Positions 49,709 to 61,215 are shown, counted from the stretch's first letter. The stretch: DNA of 64,000 nt from Thermobifida halotolerans (GCF_003574835.2 NZ_CP063196.1:2914001-2978000); one strand, 5' to 3'. Notes: generated by a model not told the origin, from the letters alone. Program-made: numbers and translations.

Positions 49709-50725
49709 TCAGGCCAGGCCGAACCTGCTGCGCGCCTTGGCGAACTCCCCCGCCGGGTCGCCACCGCTGCCCCAGGGCCACCTGTGGGCCCGGTCACCGA
49801 CCTGGTGGAGGTGCCAGCGGGCGTGGTCCTCCTCGTAGGCCTCCTTGAAGGACCAGGCGAACAGGTTGTGCGCCTGGAGGTCGCGCGGATGCTCCACGGG
49901 TGCGGCGCACCACCTGCGGGCCGCCTCGACGAGTTCCTGTTTCACCTGGTCGCTGTAGTAGGTGACGTTCATCCTGATCGCGGCGACATACCTCCGGCGG
50001 GAGGCCAGTTCGCTCATCCGCCCGAGCTGCCGTTCCGCGTGCGCCAGGGCGACCATGGAGGTCAGCGGGTTGCCGGGAGGCGCCGACTCCACCGATCCGC
50101 GGGCGAACTCCATCATCTCCTCGTGGGAGCCGCCCCACTTGGCCGACAGCATCTGGAGTCGGCCCCAGTGGGCGGGGTAGAGCGTGGGAAACCGCTCGAC
50201 GACGCGCTGCCAGATGTAGTCCTTCTCCCCGCGGTCCAGTTGCATGCCGATGGCGAACCACTGGAGGCCGTTCCAGGGGACCGGGTCGTCGGGGTTGATC
50301 TCGGCCGCGGCCAGCAGGGGTTCGCGCGCCTCGGTCAGGGTCGCGAAGAACAGTTTGAACCGGTCGGCTCCGACGGTGTCCGCCGCTCCCGCCCCGCGGA
50401 TCTTCCACGCCTCGCTGATGAGGGTGCCGCCCAGCCACAGCAGGATGTCGGCGGCCTCCTGCCGGTCGGTCTCGGAGGTGAGCAGGGCGCGGATCTGCCC
50501 GCTGCGGCCGACCGCCGCCTCGCTCAGCGCGTCCACGTACAGCGCGCGCAGTTCGGGGTCGGTACGCGCCTCCCGGAGCAGGGTGACTCCCGCGTTCAGG
50601 GCTCCCTCCTCGACGGCGTCGACCCCCGCGTCCAGGGCCGGGTTCCGCCAGCAGCGGTCGACGGTGATGTCACCGCCCACGGTGTCGTCCTGCTTCCTGG
50701 CGCCCGCACGGCCGAAAATCCCCAT
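49709..50725 (-). CDS. Conserved hypothetical, helical repeat (TPR-like)
   Basis: 338 residues, cytosolic and largely helical. Segments such as EPLLAAAEINPDDPVPWNGLQWFAIGM and YPAHWGRLQMLSAKWGGSHEEMMEFA look like TPR-type pairs. Actinobacterial proteins of this kind have no known function. The ATG at 50725 has no obvious ribosome site, so a leaderless message is possible. It is convergent with the small membrane protein gene. Confidence 0.62.
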   Translation of the reverse strand: MGIFGRAGARKQDDTVGGDITVDRCWRNPALDAGVDAVEEGALNAGVTLLREARTDPELRALYVDALSEAAVGRSGQIRALLTSETDRQEAADILLWLGGTLISEAWKIRGAGAADTVGADRFKLFFATLTEAREPLLAAAEINPDDPVPWNGLQWFAIGMQLDRGEKDYIWQRVVERFPTLYPAHWGRLQMLSAKWGGSHEEMMEFARGSVESAPPGNPLTSMVALAHAERQLGRMSELASRRRYVAAIRMNVTYYSDQVKQELVEAARRWCAAPVEHPRDLQAHNLFAWSFKEAYEEDHARWHLHQVGDRAHRWPWGSGGDPAGEFAKARSRFGLA

Positions 50726-51000
50726 GGGGATGGAGGTTAGTGCGGTACGGCCGCGGCGGGGGGTGCCGCCCGTTCCTCCCGTCCCACATGGCGAGACGGT
50801 GGTCTGTCGGCGCTGTGTCTGCCTGGGAAGACCCGTCGGGTCACGAAGCGGTCTCGGTTTTTATCTCCCTCATACCCGGCCGACGCCATCATCGTAGGCG
50901 TCCGGTGACGGGGATCATCAGACGGCTTTCCGGTGGCGCCGACCGCGGGCCTCGCCACACCCGTGTCGACAGGGTGCGACCGCCGGAGCACATCGCGAGC
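50726..51000. other. Intergenic region upstream of the TPR-like gene and downstream of hrdB
   Basis: No gene seen. A small inverted repeat GACGCC (50882-50887) and GGCGTC (50897-50902) is the only notable element besides the hrdB terminator next to it. Confidence 0.4.
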
Positions 51001-51030
51001 GGGCCGGTCGCCTCACGGGGGGACCGGCCC
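51001..51030 (-). terminator. hrdB: Terminator of hrdB
   Basis: A 9-bp perfect stem (51001-51009 with 51022-51030) with a 12-base loop, 20 bases past the minus-strand stop. Confidence 0.6.
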
Positions 51031-51050
51031 GGTGACGTGTTTCGACGCCT

Positions 51051-52763
<1,713 letters not shown>

Positions 52764-53083
52764 AAACACCTCTCGAACGGACGTGTGGCGAGATTGCTGG
52801 ACTCGACGATCCGAGGAGTCGGGAAGGAAACGCTGCTCATTCCTGGCTCTGCCCGCTCCCACGGACGCGGGGACCACCGAGTGCGCTGATCCTCTGCGTC
52901 TTCTGGCGTTCTGACGCATCGGCCCAGTAAGATTTCCACCGCGGACCCGGCTGGTGCGCGGTTGAAATGTTCGGTGGTCGGGTTCGGATCATCCCCGCTG
53001 GTGCGAGGACCGCTTGTGGATCTTCTCCCACTTTAGGTGGGGCGGACGGGTTGTTCGCCGCTGGCTGCTCGCGTGGCCCGGTC
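52764..53083. other. hrdB upstream region
   Basis: No gene seen. It must hold hrdB promoters on the minus strand. No pair matches a consensus well. A short stem CCCAC/GTGGG (53027-53031 with 53037-53041) may end the phosphatase transcript. Confidence 0.4.
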
Positions 53084-55153
53084 TCACGTCGCGGGAACGT
53101 GGACGGCAAGCAAGGTTACGTCATCATCCTGCTCATGCCCCGCAAGCATCCTTTCCACAAGGTACTTCAGGATCTTCTGTGGATCGCCCACCACCTCCGC
53201 CGGTGCTCGGGAAGCTACGGTGACGAGTTCTTCGAGGCCCGCTCCTGCGGCACGCCTGCGGTTCTCTACTAGTCCATCGGAGTAGAGCACGAGGGTGTTA
53301 CCGGGTGGGACAAAAAATTTGTGCTGTTCCCGCGGAACGGGGATGCCGAGCGGGGTCGACGGCTCGGTCTCCAGCAGTCTGGGCGCCCCCTCCTCGGCGA
53401 TGAGCAGCGGTGGCAGGTGCCCGGCGTTGGCGAGGTGGCCGTGGCCGGTCTCCGGTTCCAGGACGAAGTAGACCAGCGTGGTGATCTGGTCGTTGCTCTC
53501 GGTGGCGCTGAACAGGTTGTCCAGCCCGGTGAGCACGTCGGCCGGTTCGGGCATGCTGAAGGCCAGCGCGCGCAGCGCGTTGCGGACGCGGCTCATGCCG
53601 GTGGCCGCCTTGAGCCCCTTGCCCATGACGTCCCCCAGCACCCCGGCGACCCGGCCGTCGGTGAGCCGGAAGGCGTCGTACCAGTCCCCGCCGACCTGCA
53701 CGTACTTGGTCCCGGGGTTGTAGAGCTTGCCCAGCCGGATGCCGTGCACCTCGGGCAGCTCCTCGGGCAGCAGGCTCTTCTGCAGCGCCTCGGCGGTGCT
53801 GTGCTCCCGCTCGTACAGCGTGGCCCGTTCCAGGGCCAGGGCGCACTGACCGGCCAGGGCCTCGAGGAACGCCCTCTCCTCCTCGGAGATCTCGCGGGGC
53901 TCCCGGAAGGAGAAGCGCAGCGCTCCGATGGGGCGTCCCGCACTCATCATGGGCAGCGCGATCCACGCGCGCTCGTCGGTGTGCGCGAGGTAGGCGACGG
54001 TGTCCTCGTGGTCCTTCATGACCTCGCGCAGCGCCTCGGGCGACTCCGCGACGACGGCGCGGCCCTCGCGGACCGCGAGGGTCATCATGCTGAGGTACTC
54101 CAGCCCCATCTCGCGGGGCGGCGCACCGGGCACGTCGGGGATGCCGTCGGCGTTGAGCAGCTGCAGCCGCAGCCGTTCGCGGTCGAGCTGGGCCACCGCG
54201 GTCCGGTACACCCCGACCGCGGTGTTTCCGATCTCGGTCATCACGTGGACGACCTGGTCGACGGTGAGCGCCTCGGCGAGGTCGGAGGTGGCCTTCTGCA
54301 GCCGGGCCGTACGCACCGCGGCCTTCTCCAGCTGCTGGGTCAGCCGCTGGCGCACCTCGGCGGTGGTGGTGACGTCGACGTGTGTGCCGACCCACTCGAC
54401 CACCGTGTCGTCGCGGACCAGGGGGACCGCGCGGGAGCGGTAGTACCGGTACTCGCCGCTGCGGACGCGGACCCGGAAGTCGGCTTCGAAGGTCGTGCCG
54501 TCCTCGATCGCGTCCTCCCAGGCCAGCCGGGTGCGTTCGTGGTCGTCGGGGTGCACCGCGGCGAGCCAGCCCTCGGCCAGGTACTCCTCCTCGGACTGGC
54601 CGGTCATGGCACGCCACTCGGGGCAGTCCTCGTCGACCCGGCCGTCGCGCGCGGCGGCCCAGACGATCTGGTTGCCGGCCTGCATCAGCGCGCGGTAGCG
54701 CTCCTCACTGCGGCGCAGGTCCGTCTCGGCCTTGTGGCGCTCGCTGATGTCCACCGCGATCAGCGCGGCCCCGGTGATCTCGCCCGCCAGGTCGTAGGCG
54801 GGGAACCAGGACATCGCCCAGTGCCGCTCGTCGTCGGGCCGGTGCGGTGTCCCGCCGATGAGGTGGTGGTCGCTGTAGACCACGGTCTCACCAGCCAGGA
54901 CCGCCGTGAGCGCGTTCTCGTGCGCGGTGGCGTCGGAGGCGGTCAGCACCTCCGAGGGGGTGCGGCCGTGGCACTCGTCGGCGGAACGGCCGTAAATGGC
55001 CGCCAGGGTGCGGTTGACCCTTTGGAAGCACAGGTCAGGGGTGAAGAAGGCAAAACCGATGGGCGCTTCTTTGAGGAGCGTCTCCAGCAGTGCGGCGTCA
55101 ACGGGGTTCATGGGGGAAACGCGGAGAAACGGGACGGACGTCTCGGTGCTCAT
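53084..55153 (-). CDS. PAS-PAS-GAF-PP2C (SpoIIE-type) serine phosphatase
   Basis: 689 residues. Two PAS domains (about 20-130 and 140-260; the first contains IGFAFFTPDLCFQRVN, the second EWRAMTGQSEEEY), a GAF domain (about 285-440) and a C-terminal SpoIIE/PP2C phosphatase (about 475-689) with GGDWYDAFRL, GDVMGKGLKAA, LANAGHLPP and LVLYSDGLVE. The order is that of actinobacterial Rsb-like phosphatases that dephosphorylate anti-anti-sigma factors in response to signals. No anti-sigma kinase or antagonist gene is adjacent. GGAGG precedes the ATG. It is followed by hrdB on the same strand. It is cytosolic. Confidence 0.87.
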   Translation of the reverse strand: MSTETSVPFLRVSPMNPVDAALLETLLKEAPIGFAFFTPDLCFQRVNRTLAAIYGRSADECHGRTPSEVLTASDATAHENALTAVLAGETVVYSDHHLIGGTPHRPDDERHWAMSWFPAYDLAGEITGAALIAVDISERHKAETDLRRSEERYRALMQAGNQIVWAAARDGRVDEDCPEWRAMTGQSEEEYLAEGWLAAVHPDDHERTRLAWEDAIEDGTTFEADFRVRVRSGEYRYYRSRAVPLVRDDTVVEWVGTHVDVTTTAEVRQRLTQQLEKAAVRTARLQKATSDLAEALTVDQVVHVMTEIGNTAVGVYRTAVAQLDRERLRLQLLNADGIPDVPGAPPREMGLEYLSMMTLAVREGRAVVAESPEALREVMKDHEDTVAYLAHTDERAWIALPMMSAGRPIGALRFSFREPREISEEERAFLEALAGQCALALERATLYEREHSTAEALQKSLLPEELPEVHGIRLGKLYNPGTKYVQVGGDWYDAFRLTDGRVAGVLGDVMGKGLKAATGMSRVRNALRALAFSMPEPADVLTGLDNLFSATESNDQITTLVYFVLEPETGHGHLANAGHLPPLLIAEEGAPRLLETEPSTPLGIPVPREQHKFFVPPGNTLVLYSDGLVENRRRAAGAGLEELVTVASRAPAEVVGDPQKILKYLVERMLAGHEQDDDVTLLAVHVPAT

Positions 55154-55773
55154 CGGCGACACCTCCGGGACCCTTTCCCCGTGGTCAGAATGGGACTGGT
55201 GACTGTCGGGAGCGGCTGGTGCGGCGGGGTTCGACCGCCCGAGCCGAGAATACGGTGCGCGCTCGGCAGGGCAGGGCCGCGGACGGTGTCCACAGCGACC
55301 ACCCCCTCGCCGCGCGGCCTGCCGGAGAAAAGGTCTCCCTGCTTCCGGAAACCGTACCTGACTGCGATTTCGCCTGTCACCGCACCGCCCCAGCATAGGA
55401 CACCGCGGCCCGGCCGCACCGGTCCAGCCAAAGGGCTCAACCGGCGACAATCGCAGAGAGTAAATAATATACGTTACCAGAATGAGATGCGGAAAGTTCC
55501 GCCGTTTCGGTCATCCTTTTTCGGAGACCCTCGGTAGCCACCGTGGTCGCACCCTCCCGTGACGAAAACGACAGCGACTCGGATACGCCCGAAAACCGAA
55601 CGTCAAGTTACATCCCGACATCTCACCCGCAGGTCGCGGATAACGGGCTCTCCCAGGAGAGCACATCTTCCTCACCTTCGGGGCACGAATCGTCCCAGAC
55701 ACCTCCAGGACGCCCCAAAACCTGGGCAAGGCCCGGGGCGTCGGGTCTTGACAGCCCGTCCCGACGTTGTGGA
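55154..55773. other. Intergenic region with an AT-rich pocket
   Basis: No convincing gene. The stretch around 55457-55482 is unusually AT-rich for this genome and contains TAATATAC and TATTAT-like hexamers on either strand. TTGACA occurs at 55748-55753 near the next gene without a good -10. A plus-strand frame from 55543 has Ser/Pro/Asp-rich composition that I regard as non-coding. Confidence 0.45.
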
Positions 55774-56070
55774 ATGGAGGTGGTCATCGTCCAGGCCGAC
55801 GCCATGAGGGGGGCGCGGATGCTCAAGACCGACCAGCCTGCGGCCATGCAGCGGGTCACCGCCCGGCTGCGCACGGAGTTCCGGATTCTGCCACCACGCT
55901 CGGTGGAGCGCTGCGTGACCGACGCCTGGCGCTGCGCCGAGCACCTCGGTTTCGAGGCCACGCCCGGCCTCGTCGAACGCGTCGCCCGAGAGCACCTGCG
56001 CGCGCTGATCAAGTCCGCTCCCCAGCCCGCGCCCCGTCCCGTCCCCGACGACCGCAGCCCTCTGGGCTGA
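55774..56070 (+). CDS. Small hypothetical, three-helix-bundle-like protein
   Basis: 98 residues. The core (about 22-78; AAMQRVTARLRTEF, SVERCVTDAWRCAEHLGF, LVERVAREHLRALI) forms three predicted helices, resembling small actinobacterial three-helix dimerisation domains. The tail is Pro-rich. The start is uncertain: ATG 55774 or 55804. No function known. Confidence 0.5.
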   Translation: MEVVIVQADAMRGARMLKTDQPAAMQRVTARLRTEFRILPPRSVERCVTDAWRCAEHLGFEATPGLVERVAREHLRALIKSAPQPAPRPVPDDRSPLG

Positions 56071-56180
56071 CGCCGGTCGGGCGCCTCCCGACCGGACCGG
56101 GACGCGCCCGACCGCCGCGCCGACACCGCCGAACCGGTCGGACCACGCCGAATCCCCTGCCCCTGTCATACTCTCGTGGG

Positions 56181-57782
56181 GTGTCGATTCCGCCCTCTTC
56201 ACTCCACTCCGAGCCCGCACCGCCGCCCGACGAGGTGTTCGCGGAGATGCTCCGCGGCGCCCGGGTCCTGCTGGCGATGCGCGACCCCCTCGACGCCGAG
56301 CTCACCGTCAGTGAACTGCTCGGCTCCTGGCAGGGGATGCGGGCACGCGGCGTCGACCCGAACCGCCTCGTCGGCGAGGGCCTGCTCGACTACGCACGGC
56401 GCGCCGCCACCCCGGCAGCCCTGGCCCTGCTCACCGGGGTCTCCTCCCTGGGCGCCTCCCACCGGCACCGGATGCTGGCCGGACGGAGCGCCCGCGAGCT
56501 GGCCGAGCAGGGGATCGCCCGTCCCCGCTGGGCCGCCTCCCCCGCCGCCGTCCGCCCCGTCGGGGCCTACGTGTCCCGGTCGCTGTTCGGCGACGTCGAC
56601 GAGCTCGTGTGCGTCTACCGCCACGAGGCCGACCCTCCGACCGGGGGCGGCGAGCACGCGCTGGTCACCGTCATCGACCACAACCGCGGGGGCGTTCTCG
56701 GCGACGCGTGGGTCAGCACCAAGGTCGAACGGCTGCTGCGCCACTGCTCCGAACAGGCCGATACGGACCCGATGGCGTCCTTCACCACCGTCTCGCCGGG
56801 ACGGGCGCACACCCTGCTGACCTCGGCGGTCGAACGGACCGCCCGCCTGATGGCCGCCGCACCCGAGGAGTCGCCCGCCCGGTGGCCGAGCCGTTCCGTG
56901 ACCGCGCTGCTGGGGTTCGTCCGGGCGCGGGCGCGCGCCCTGCCGCCGGAACCGCCCGGCCGGTCGACGGCGTGGCGTCGGGACCGCCGCGCCACCCTGG
57001 CCGCGCGGTTCCTGGCCTCCGACGCCGCGGCCGACCTGTCCGACAGCTACGCCGCGGGACGCTGCGCCGAGCACATCATCGACTACGGCTGCGACGCGGA
57101 CTCCGGCCGTCCGCTGCGGGTCAGTCCGCGCAAGGTGGAGACGTTCCTGCTGGAGTGGCTGCCGCGCAGGGTGGTGCTCCTCCCCGAGGAGCAGGAGGCC
57201 ATGCCGCACGTGTTGGCGGCGTGGATCCGCTGGGCCGGTCCCTTCCAGGGCCTTCCCGAGGTCGCGCTGCACGCCACCATCGACGCCGTGTGGGAGGCCA
57301 CGGCCGTGTTCACCGAGTCCTACTGGAATCCGTCGTCCACGTTCGGACTGCGCCGCGAGGTCCTCAACCGGCTCCTGCCCGACGGCGACCTGTCCGCGCT
57401 GCCCCGCAGGATGTTCGCCTTCCCGCTGGTGACGGAGTTGGACGAGGAGGAGTTCGACCCGGCGACCGCGGCCGGACGGCGCGCGCTGCTGCGGCTGGAC
57501 CACTTCGGCTCCTACGACCCGCCCCGGTCGCCCCGGGGGCGGCACAGCGCCGCCCCCGAGGGACCCCGCCGGCCCCTGGACCGCCTGGACGAGGAGGCAC
57601 TGGCGGCGCACGAGCGGCTGGCCGAACGGCTGTGGAAGGGGGACCCGTCCAACCTGTGGCCCGCGGCGCAGCGACTGCTCGACCGCGGCCTGTCCCGTTC
57701 CGCGGTCCTGGAGGCGCTGCTGGTCGCGCTGGGGGAGGCCGAGGACGAGGCGGCGCTGGTCAAGGTCCTGGACGAACTGTGA
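56181..57782 (+). CDS. Large conserved hypothetical (533 aa)
   Basis: 533 residues, soluble, no recognised domain. Sequence features: an N-terminal helical region (PDEVFAEMLRGARVLLAMRDPLDAEL), a central VCVYRHEADPPTGGGEHALVTVIDHNRGG strand segment, the stretch ALPRRMFAFPLVTELDEEEFDPATAAGRRALLRLDHFG and a helical acidic C-terminus (LEALLVALGEAEDEAALVKVLDEL). GTG 56181 lies eight bases after CATACT (56167-56172), consistent with a leaderless message. No partner is adjacent on this strand. Confidence 0.7.
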   Translation: MSIPPSSLHSEPAPPPDEVFAEMLRGARVLLAMRDPLDAELTVSELLGSWQGMRARGVDPNRLVGEGLLDYARRAATPAALALLTGVSSLGASHRHRMLAGRSARELAEQGIARPRWAASPAAVRPVGAYVSRSLFGDVDELVCVYRHEADPPTGGGEHALVTVIDHNRGGVLGDAWVSTKVERLLRHCSEQADTDPMASFTTVSPGRAHTLLTSAVERTARLMAAAPEESPARWPSRSVTALLGFVRARARALPPEPPGRSTAWRRDRRATLAARFLASDAAADLSDSYAAGRCAEHIIDYGCDADSGRPLRVSPRKVETFLLEWLPRRVVLLPEEQEAMPHVLAAWIRWAGPFQGLPEVALHATIDAVWEATAVFTESYWNPSSTFGLRREVLNRLLPDGDLSALPRRMFAFPLVTELDEEEFDPATAAGRRALLRLDHFGSYDPPRSPRGRHSAAPEGPRRPLDRLDEEALAAHERLAERLWKGDPSNLWPAAQRLLDRGLSRSAVLEALLVALGEAEDEAALVKVLDEL

Positions 57783-57845
57783 GGAGCGGGCGACCGGGAC
57801 CGCCCCCCGCCCTCCGGGAGCCCGGCCACGGCCCCGCCCCGCCGG

Positions 57846-58571
57846 TCACTCCGGGGAGCCGCCCAGCAGTTCGGGGATCTGCTCGCTGGCCTCCTTGACG
57901 TCCTTGACGGTGTCCACCCCCCGCCAAAAGCCCCTGATCCGGTAGCCGAAGAGCCGCCCCTGCCCGGCCAGGTCCGGGAAGGTGGTGGACTCGTGGTCGC
58001 CCCTGACCGGGAGCAGCGGGGTGGCGTCCGGTTCGAAGACGTAGACGCCGGCGTTGATCCAGAACGGCAGCAGCGGGCTCTGCGTGAAGCCCTCGATCAG
58101 CCCGCTGTCGGTGACGTCCACGATGCCCCAACTGGTGCGGTACTGCGCCAGCGCCAGGGTGATGAGGCCGCCCTTCTCCCGGTGGTAGGCGGTGAACTCG
58201 TCCAGGGGGAACCAGGTCAGCACGTCGCCGTTCAGCGCGAAGTAGGGGGCGTCGTCGTCCTTGAGGCCGGACGCCGCGAAGCGCAGCGCACCGCCGCGGC
58301 CCAGCGGCTCGTCCTCCACCAGCAGGCTGATCGCGGGACCGTGGTCCCGCCCGGAGAGGTGCTCGCGCAGCACCTCGGCCTTGTAGCCGCAGGAGACCAC
58401 CACGTGCTCGACTCCGTGCCGGGCGAGCCATTCCAGTTGGTGGTCGATGATGGGCCGGTCGGCGACCTCGACCATGGCCTTGGGACGGGTGTCGGTGTAG
58501 GGGCGCAACCGGGTGGCCTGTCCTCCGGCGAGGATCACGGCCTGCCGGATGGGTTCGCTGGAACGACTCAT
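57846..58571 (-). CDS. Sugar-phosphate nucleotidyltransferase
   Basis: 241 residues of the NDP-sugar pyrophosphorylase family (RmlA/GMP-type fold). The signature GGQATRLRPYTDTRPKAMV spans residues 16-34, and LNGDVL near 115 carries the metal-binding Asp. It lacks the C-terminal left-handed beta-helix of larger members. It activates a sugar 1-phosphate with NTP; the sugar is not identifiable. No glycosyltransferase is adjacent. Confidence 0.85.
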   Translation of the reverse strand: MSRSSEPIRQAVILAGGQATRLRPYTDTRPKAMVEVADRPIIDHQLEWLARHGVEHVVVSCGYKAEVLREHLSGRDHGPAISLLVEDEPLGRGGALRFAASGLKDDDAPYFALNGDVLTWFPLDEFTAYHREKGGLITLALAQYRTSWGIVDVTDSGLIEGFTQSPLLPFWINAGVYVFEPDATPLLPVRGDHESTTFPDLAGQGRLFGYRIRGFWRGVDTVKDVKEASEQIPELLGGSPE

Positions 58572-58647
58572 GAGCGGACCATAGCAGGGTCGGCCGCCGT
58601 CGCCGCGGGGAGTTCTCCGCGCCGTCCGTCCCGGCGGCTCCGCCCGT

Positions 58648-61050
58648 TCAGCGCTGGGTGATCTCCGCGTAGGCGGCCCGCAGGTCGGCGCTGGTGATCG
58701 TGGTCAGGTCGGCGGCGCTGGCGTTCTCGCCGAGGCTCTCGGCGACCCGCAGGTCGCGCTGGGAGCACGCCTTCTCGAACAGCGACCGCGCGAAGCGGCC
58801 GTTGCCCAGCTCGTCGATCCAGCCCTCGTCGCAGACGTAGCCGAAGATGCGGCCGAGGTCGGTGCGCGCGGCGCCGTCGAAGGAGTCGCCGGCGCGCGCG
58901 GCCATCCGCTCCGCGATCTCGGTGAGCTCCTCCGGCGTGTAGCTGGGGAAGGCCACCCGCACGTTGAACCGCGAGGACAGCCCGGCGTTGCTGCCGAGGA
59001 AGCGGTCCATGTCGGCCGGATAGCCCGCCAGCACGATGACCAGCCGATCGCGGTCGTCCTCGGCCCGCTTGAGCAGGGTCTGGATGGCCTCGGCGCCGAA
59101 CGCGTCACCGCCGCTGTAGCCGGGGTTGGCCAGCGCGTAGGCCTCGTCGACGAACAGCACGCCGCCCAGCGCCCGGTCCACCAGCTTGTTGGTCTTGACC
59201 GCGGTGGCGCCCAGGTGCTCGCCCACCAGGTCGGCGCGGCCGGCCTCGACCACGTCGGCCCGGTTGAGCAGGCCCAGGGCGGCGAAGACCCGGCCGAGGA
59301 TGCGGGCGACCGTGGTCTTTCCGGTGCCGGGCGGCCCCACGAACACGAAGTGGCGCATCGGCGCCTGTGTGCGCAGTCCCTGCCCCTCGCGCAGCCGTGC
59401 CACCTGCAGTTGCGCGGCGATCGCGCGCACCTGCCGCTTGACCGGCGCCAGGCCGATCATCGCGTCCAGCTCGGCCAGCGCCTCGGTGACGTCGGGTGTC
59501 CTGGCGAACCCGGGCAGCCGCTCGGTCAGCGCGTCGCAGGCGGTGGCGATGTCGGCGGCGCGCACCGTGACCAGTTCCGCGGGCTCGGGCCGCTTCCCCG
59601 AGGAGCCGCGGGTGACCACCCGCACGTCGCGGGCCTCGGCGGCCTTCTCCACCAGGGACCGGGCGAAGCGGCCGTTGCCGAGCTCGTCGACGGCCCCGCG
59701 CTGGACCACCTGCTCCAGTCGGGTGCGCAGCTCCGCGGCGGCTCCCGCCTCCAGGACGTCACCGCGCCGGGCGAACAGCGACTCGGCGATGCGCCGCAGC
59801 TCGTCGGCGGTGTAGCTGGGGAAGCTGATGCGGGTGGCGAACCGGGAGGCCAGCCCCGGGTTGGAGGCCAGGAAGCGGTCCATCTCGGCCTCGTATCCGG
59901 CGAGGATGACGACCAGCCGGTCGCGGTCGTCCTCGGCCCGCTTGAGCAGGGTCTGCACGGCTTCGCTGCCGAACCGGTCGGGCTGCCCGTCGCCCTCGTT
60001 GACCAGGGAGTAGGCCTCGTCGACGAACAGCACGCCGCCCAGCGCCCGGTCGACCAGCTCGTTGGTCTTGATGGCCGTGGCGCCCAGGTACTCCCCCACC
60101 AGGTCGGCGCGCTGGGCCTCCACCACGCGCGCCGTGGGCAGCAGCCCGAAGGAGTGGAAGATCGTGGCGAGAGTGCGCGCCACACTGGTCTTGCCGGTGC
60201 CGGGGGGACCGGAGAACACCAGGTGACGCAGTGGCCTGTCCACGCTGTAGCCGGCGTCGGCGCGCAGCCGCGCCGCCTCGATGGCCGCGGCGATCGCGCG
60301 GACCTGCTGTTTGACCGGGTCCAGGCCGATCATGCGCTCCAGTTCGGCCAGCGCCTCGGTCACCGGGATCGGCTCCTCCGCGGCGGGTTCGGCCCGGGAC
60401 GCGGCGCCGCTGCCGCCGCGGGCGCGCGACCGGTTCGCCCGGGACGGGGGGGTCGCGGCGGACGCGGTGCGCTCCGGCAGGTAGCGGCTCATCTCCTTGG
60501 TCAGTCGGCGCGCGGCCACGACCCGCCACAGCAGCGCCGCTCCGGCGGCCAGAACCATCGCCGCGACCCCCGCTCCCGCGGGGACCGCGGGAGCGATCAT
60601 GTGGGCCAGCGCGACGCCGAATCCGACGATCAGCCCGCCCAGCAGGGTCAGCAGGGTGGTGTGCCACACCGGGAAGGCGGTGATCCGGGACGCGGCGAGT
60701 GCGGCCAGCGGCGGCAGCAGCGGGAGCAGCAGCAGGACCGGTTCGCCGTGCAGCGGGATGGACAGCAGCGTGTAGGCCAGGACCGTCCAGCCCACGCAGA
60801 CCGCGGCGGTGGCGACCGCCGCGGCGGAGTGCATCAGCGCGGCGAACAGTCCCAGGAGCAGGACCGCGGTGGTGACGGCCGCCCACACCGGGACGCCCGT
60901 GAGGAAGGCCGCGACCGCGGCGGCGGTGACCGTGCCGAGCCCGGCCAGCAGGCGGGTGCGCACGGGGATGCGGCGGTAGGCGGAACGGAGGCGTTCCATG
61001 GAGGTCGCCGTGGGTCGCTGCGCGGCTCGCGGTTCGGTCTGGCGCCCCAT
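58648..61050 (-). CDS. Membrane-anchored protein with tandem CbbX-type AAA+ ATPase domains
   Basis: 800 residues. About five or six transmembrane segments occupy residues 33-170, then a basic linker (170-235), then two AAA+ domains of the CbbX/EccA/SpoVK type. Both are intact: Walker A GPPGTGKT near residues 280 and 570, and Walker B GVLFVDEAY in each. Sensor and arginine-finger regions (ELGNGRFARSL) also repeat. The two domains share most residues, so they arose by duplication. AAAGGGGC precedes the ATG. It is isolated from any type VII secretion genes. A chaperone-like remodelling role is inferred. Confidence 0.83.
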   Translation of the reverse strand: MGRQTEPRAAQRPTATSMERLRSAYRRIPVRTRLLAGLGTVTAAAVAAFLTGVPVWAAVTTAVLLLGLFAALMHSAAAVATAAVCVGWTVLAYTLLSIPLHGEPVLLLLPLLPPLAALAASRITAFPVWHTTLLTLLGGLIVGFGVALAHMIAPAVPAGAGVAAMVLAAGAALLWRVVAARRLTKEMSRYLPERTASAATPPSRANRSRARGGSGAASRAEPAAEEPIPVTEALAELERMIGLDPVKQQVRAIAAAIEAARLRADAGYSVDRPLRHLVFSGPPGTGKTSVARTLATIFHSFGLLPTARVVEAQRADLVGEYLGATAIKTNELVDRALGGVLFVDEAYSLVNEGDGQPDRFGSEAVQTLLKRAEDDRDRLVVILAGYEAEMDRFLASNPGLASRFATRISFPSYTADELRRIAESLFARRGDVLEAGAAAELRTRLEQVVQRGAVDELGNGRFARSLVEKAAEARDVRVVTRGSSGKRPEPAELVTVRAADIATACDALTERLPGFARTPDVTEALAELDAMIGLAPVKRQVRAIAAQLQVARLREGQGLRTQAPMRHFVFVGPPGTGKTTVARILGRVFAALGLLNRADVVEAGRADLVGEHLGATAVKTNKLVDRALGGVLFVDEAYALANPGYSGGDAFGAEAIQTLLKRAEDDRDRLVIVLAGYPADMDRFLGSNAGLSSRFNVRVAFPSYTPEELTEIAERMAARAGDSFDGAARTDLGRIFGYVCDEGWIDELGNGRFARSLFEKACSQRDLRVAESLGENASAADLTTITSADLRAAYAEITQR

Positions 61051-61215
61051 CGCTGCCCCTTTCGCGCTATGCCCCCGTGCGCCCTGCTTCGCGGGCACTC
61101 GTACCGGGTCGCGTTCCATACTGCCGCTTACGGCGGGTATTTCGTAAGGAACACCGCGCGTGTCGCGTCCCGACGGCGGGCGCCCGCTCCCGGTCCGGGC
61201 CGCCGCGGCCGGGAG

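Noticed and set aside
55543-55773. N-terminal extension of the small three-helix protein
   Set aside because: Ser/Pro/Asp-rich, includes a Cys/Arg stretch and codon use unlike neighbours; the ordered part starts at 55774.
55748-55774. TTGACA as a promoter for the small three-helix protein
   Set aside because: No -10 hexamer at an acceptable distance before the predicted start.
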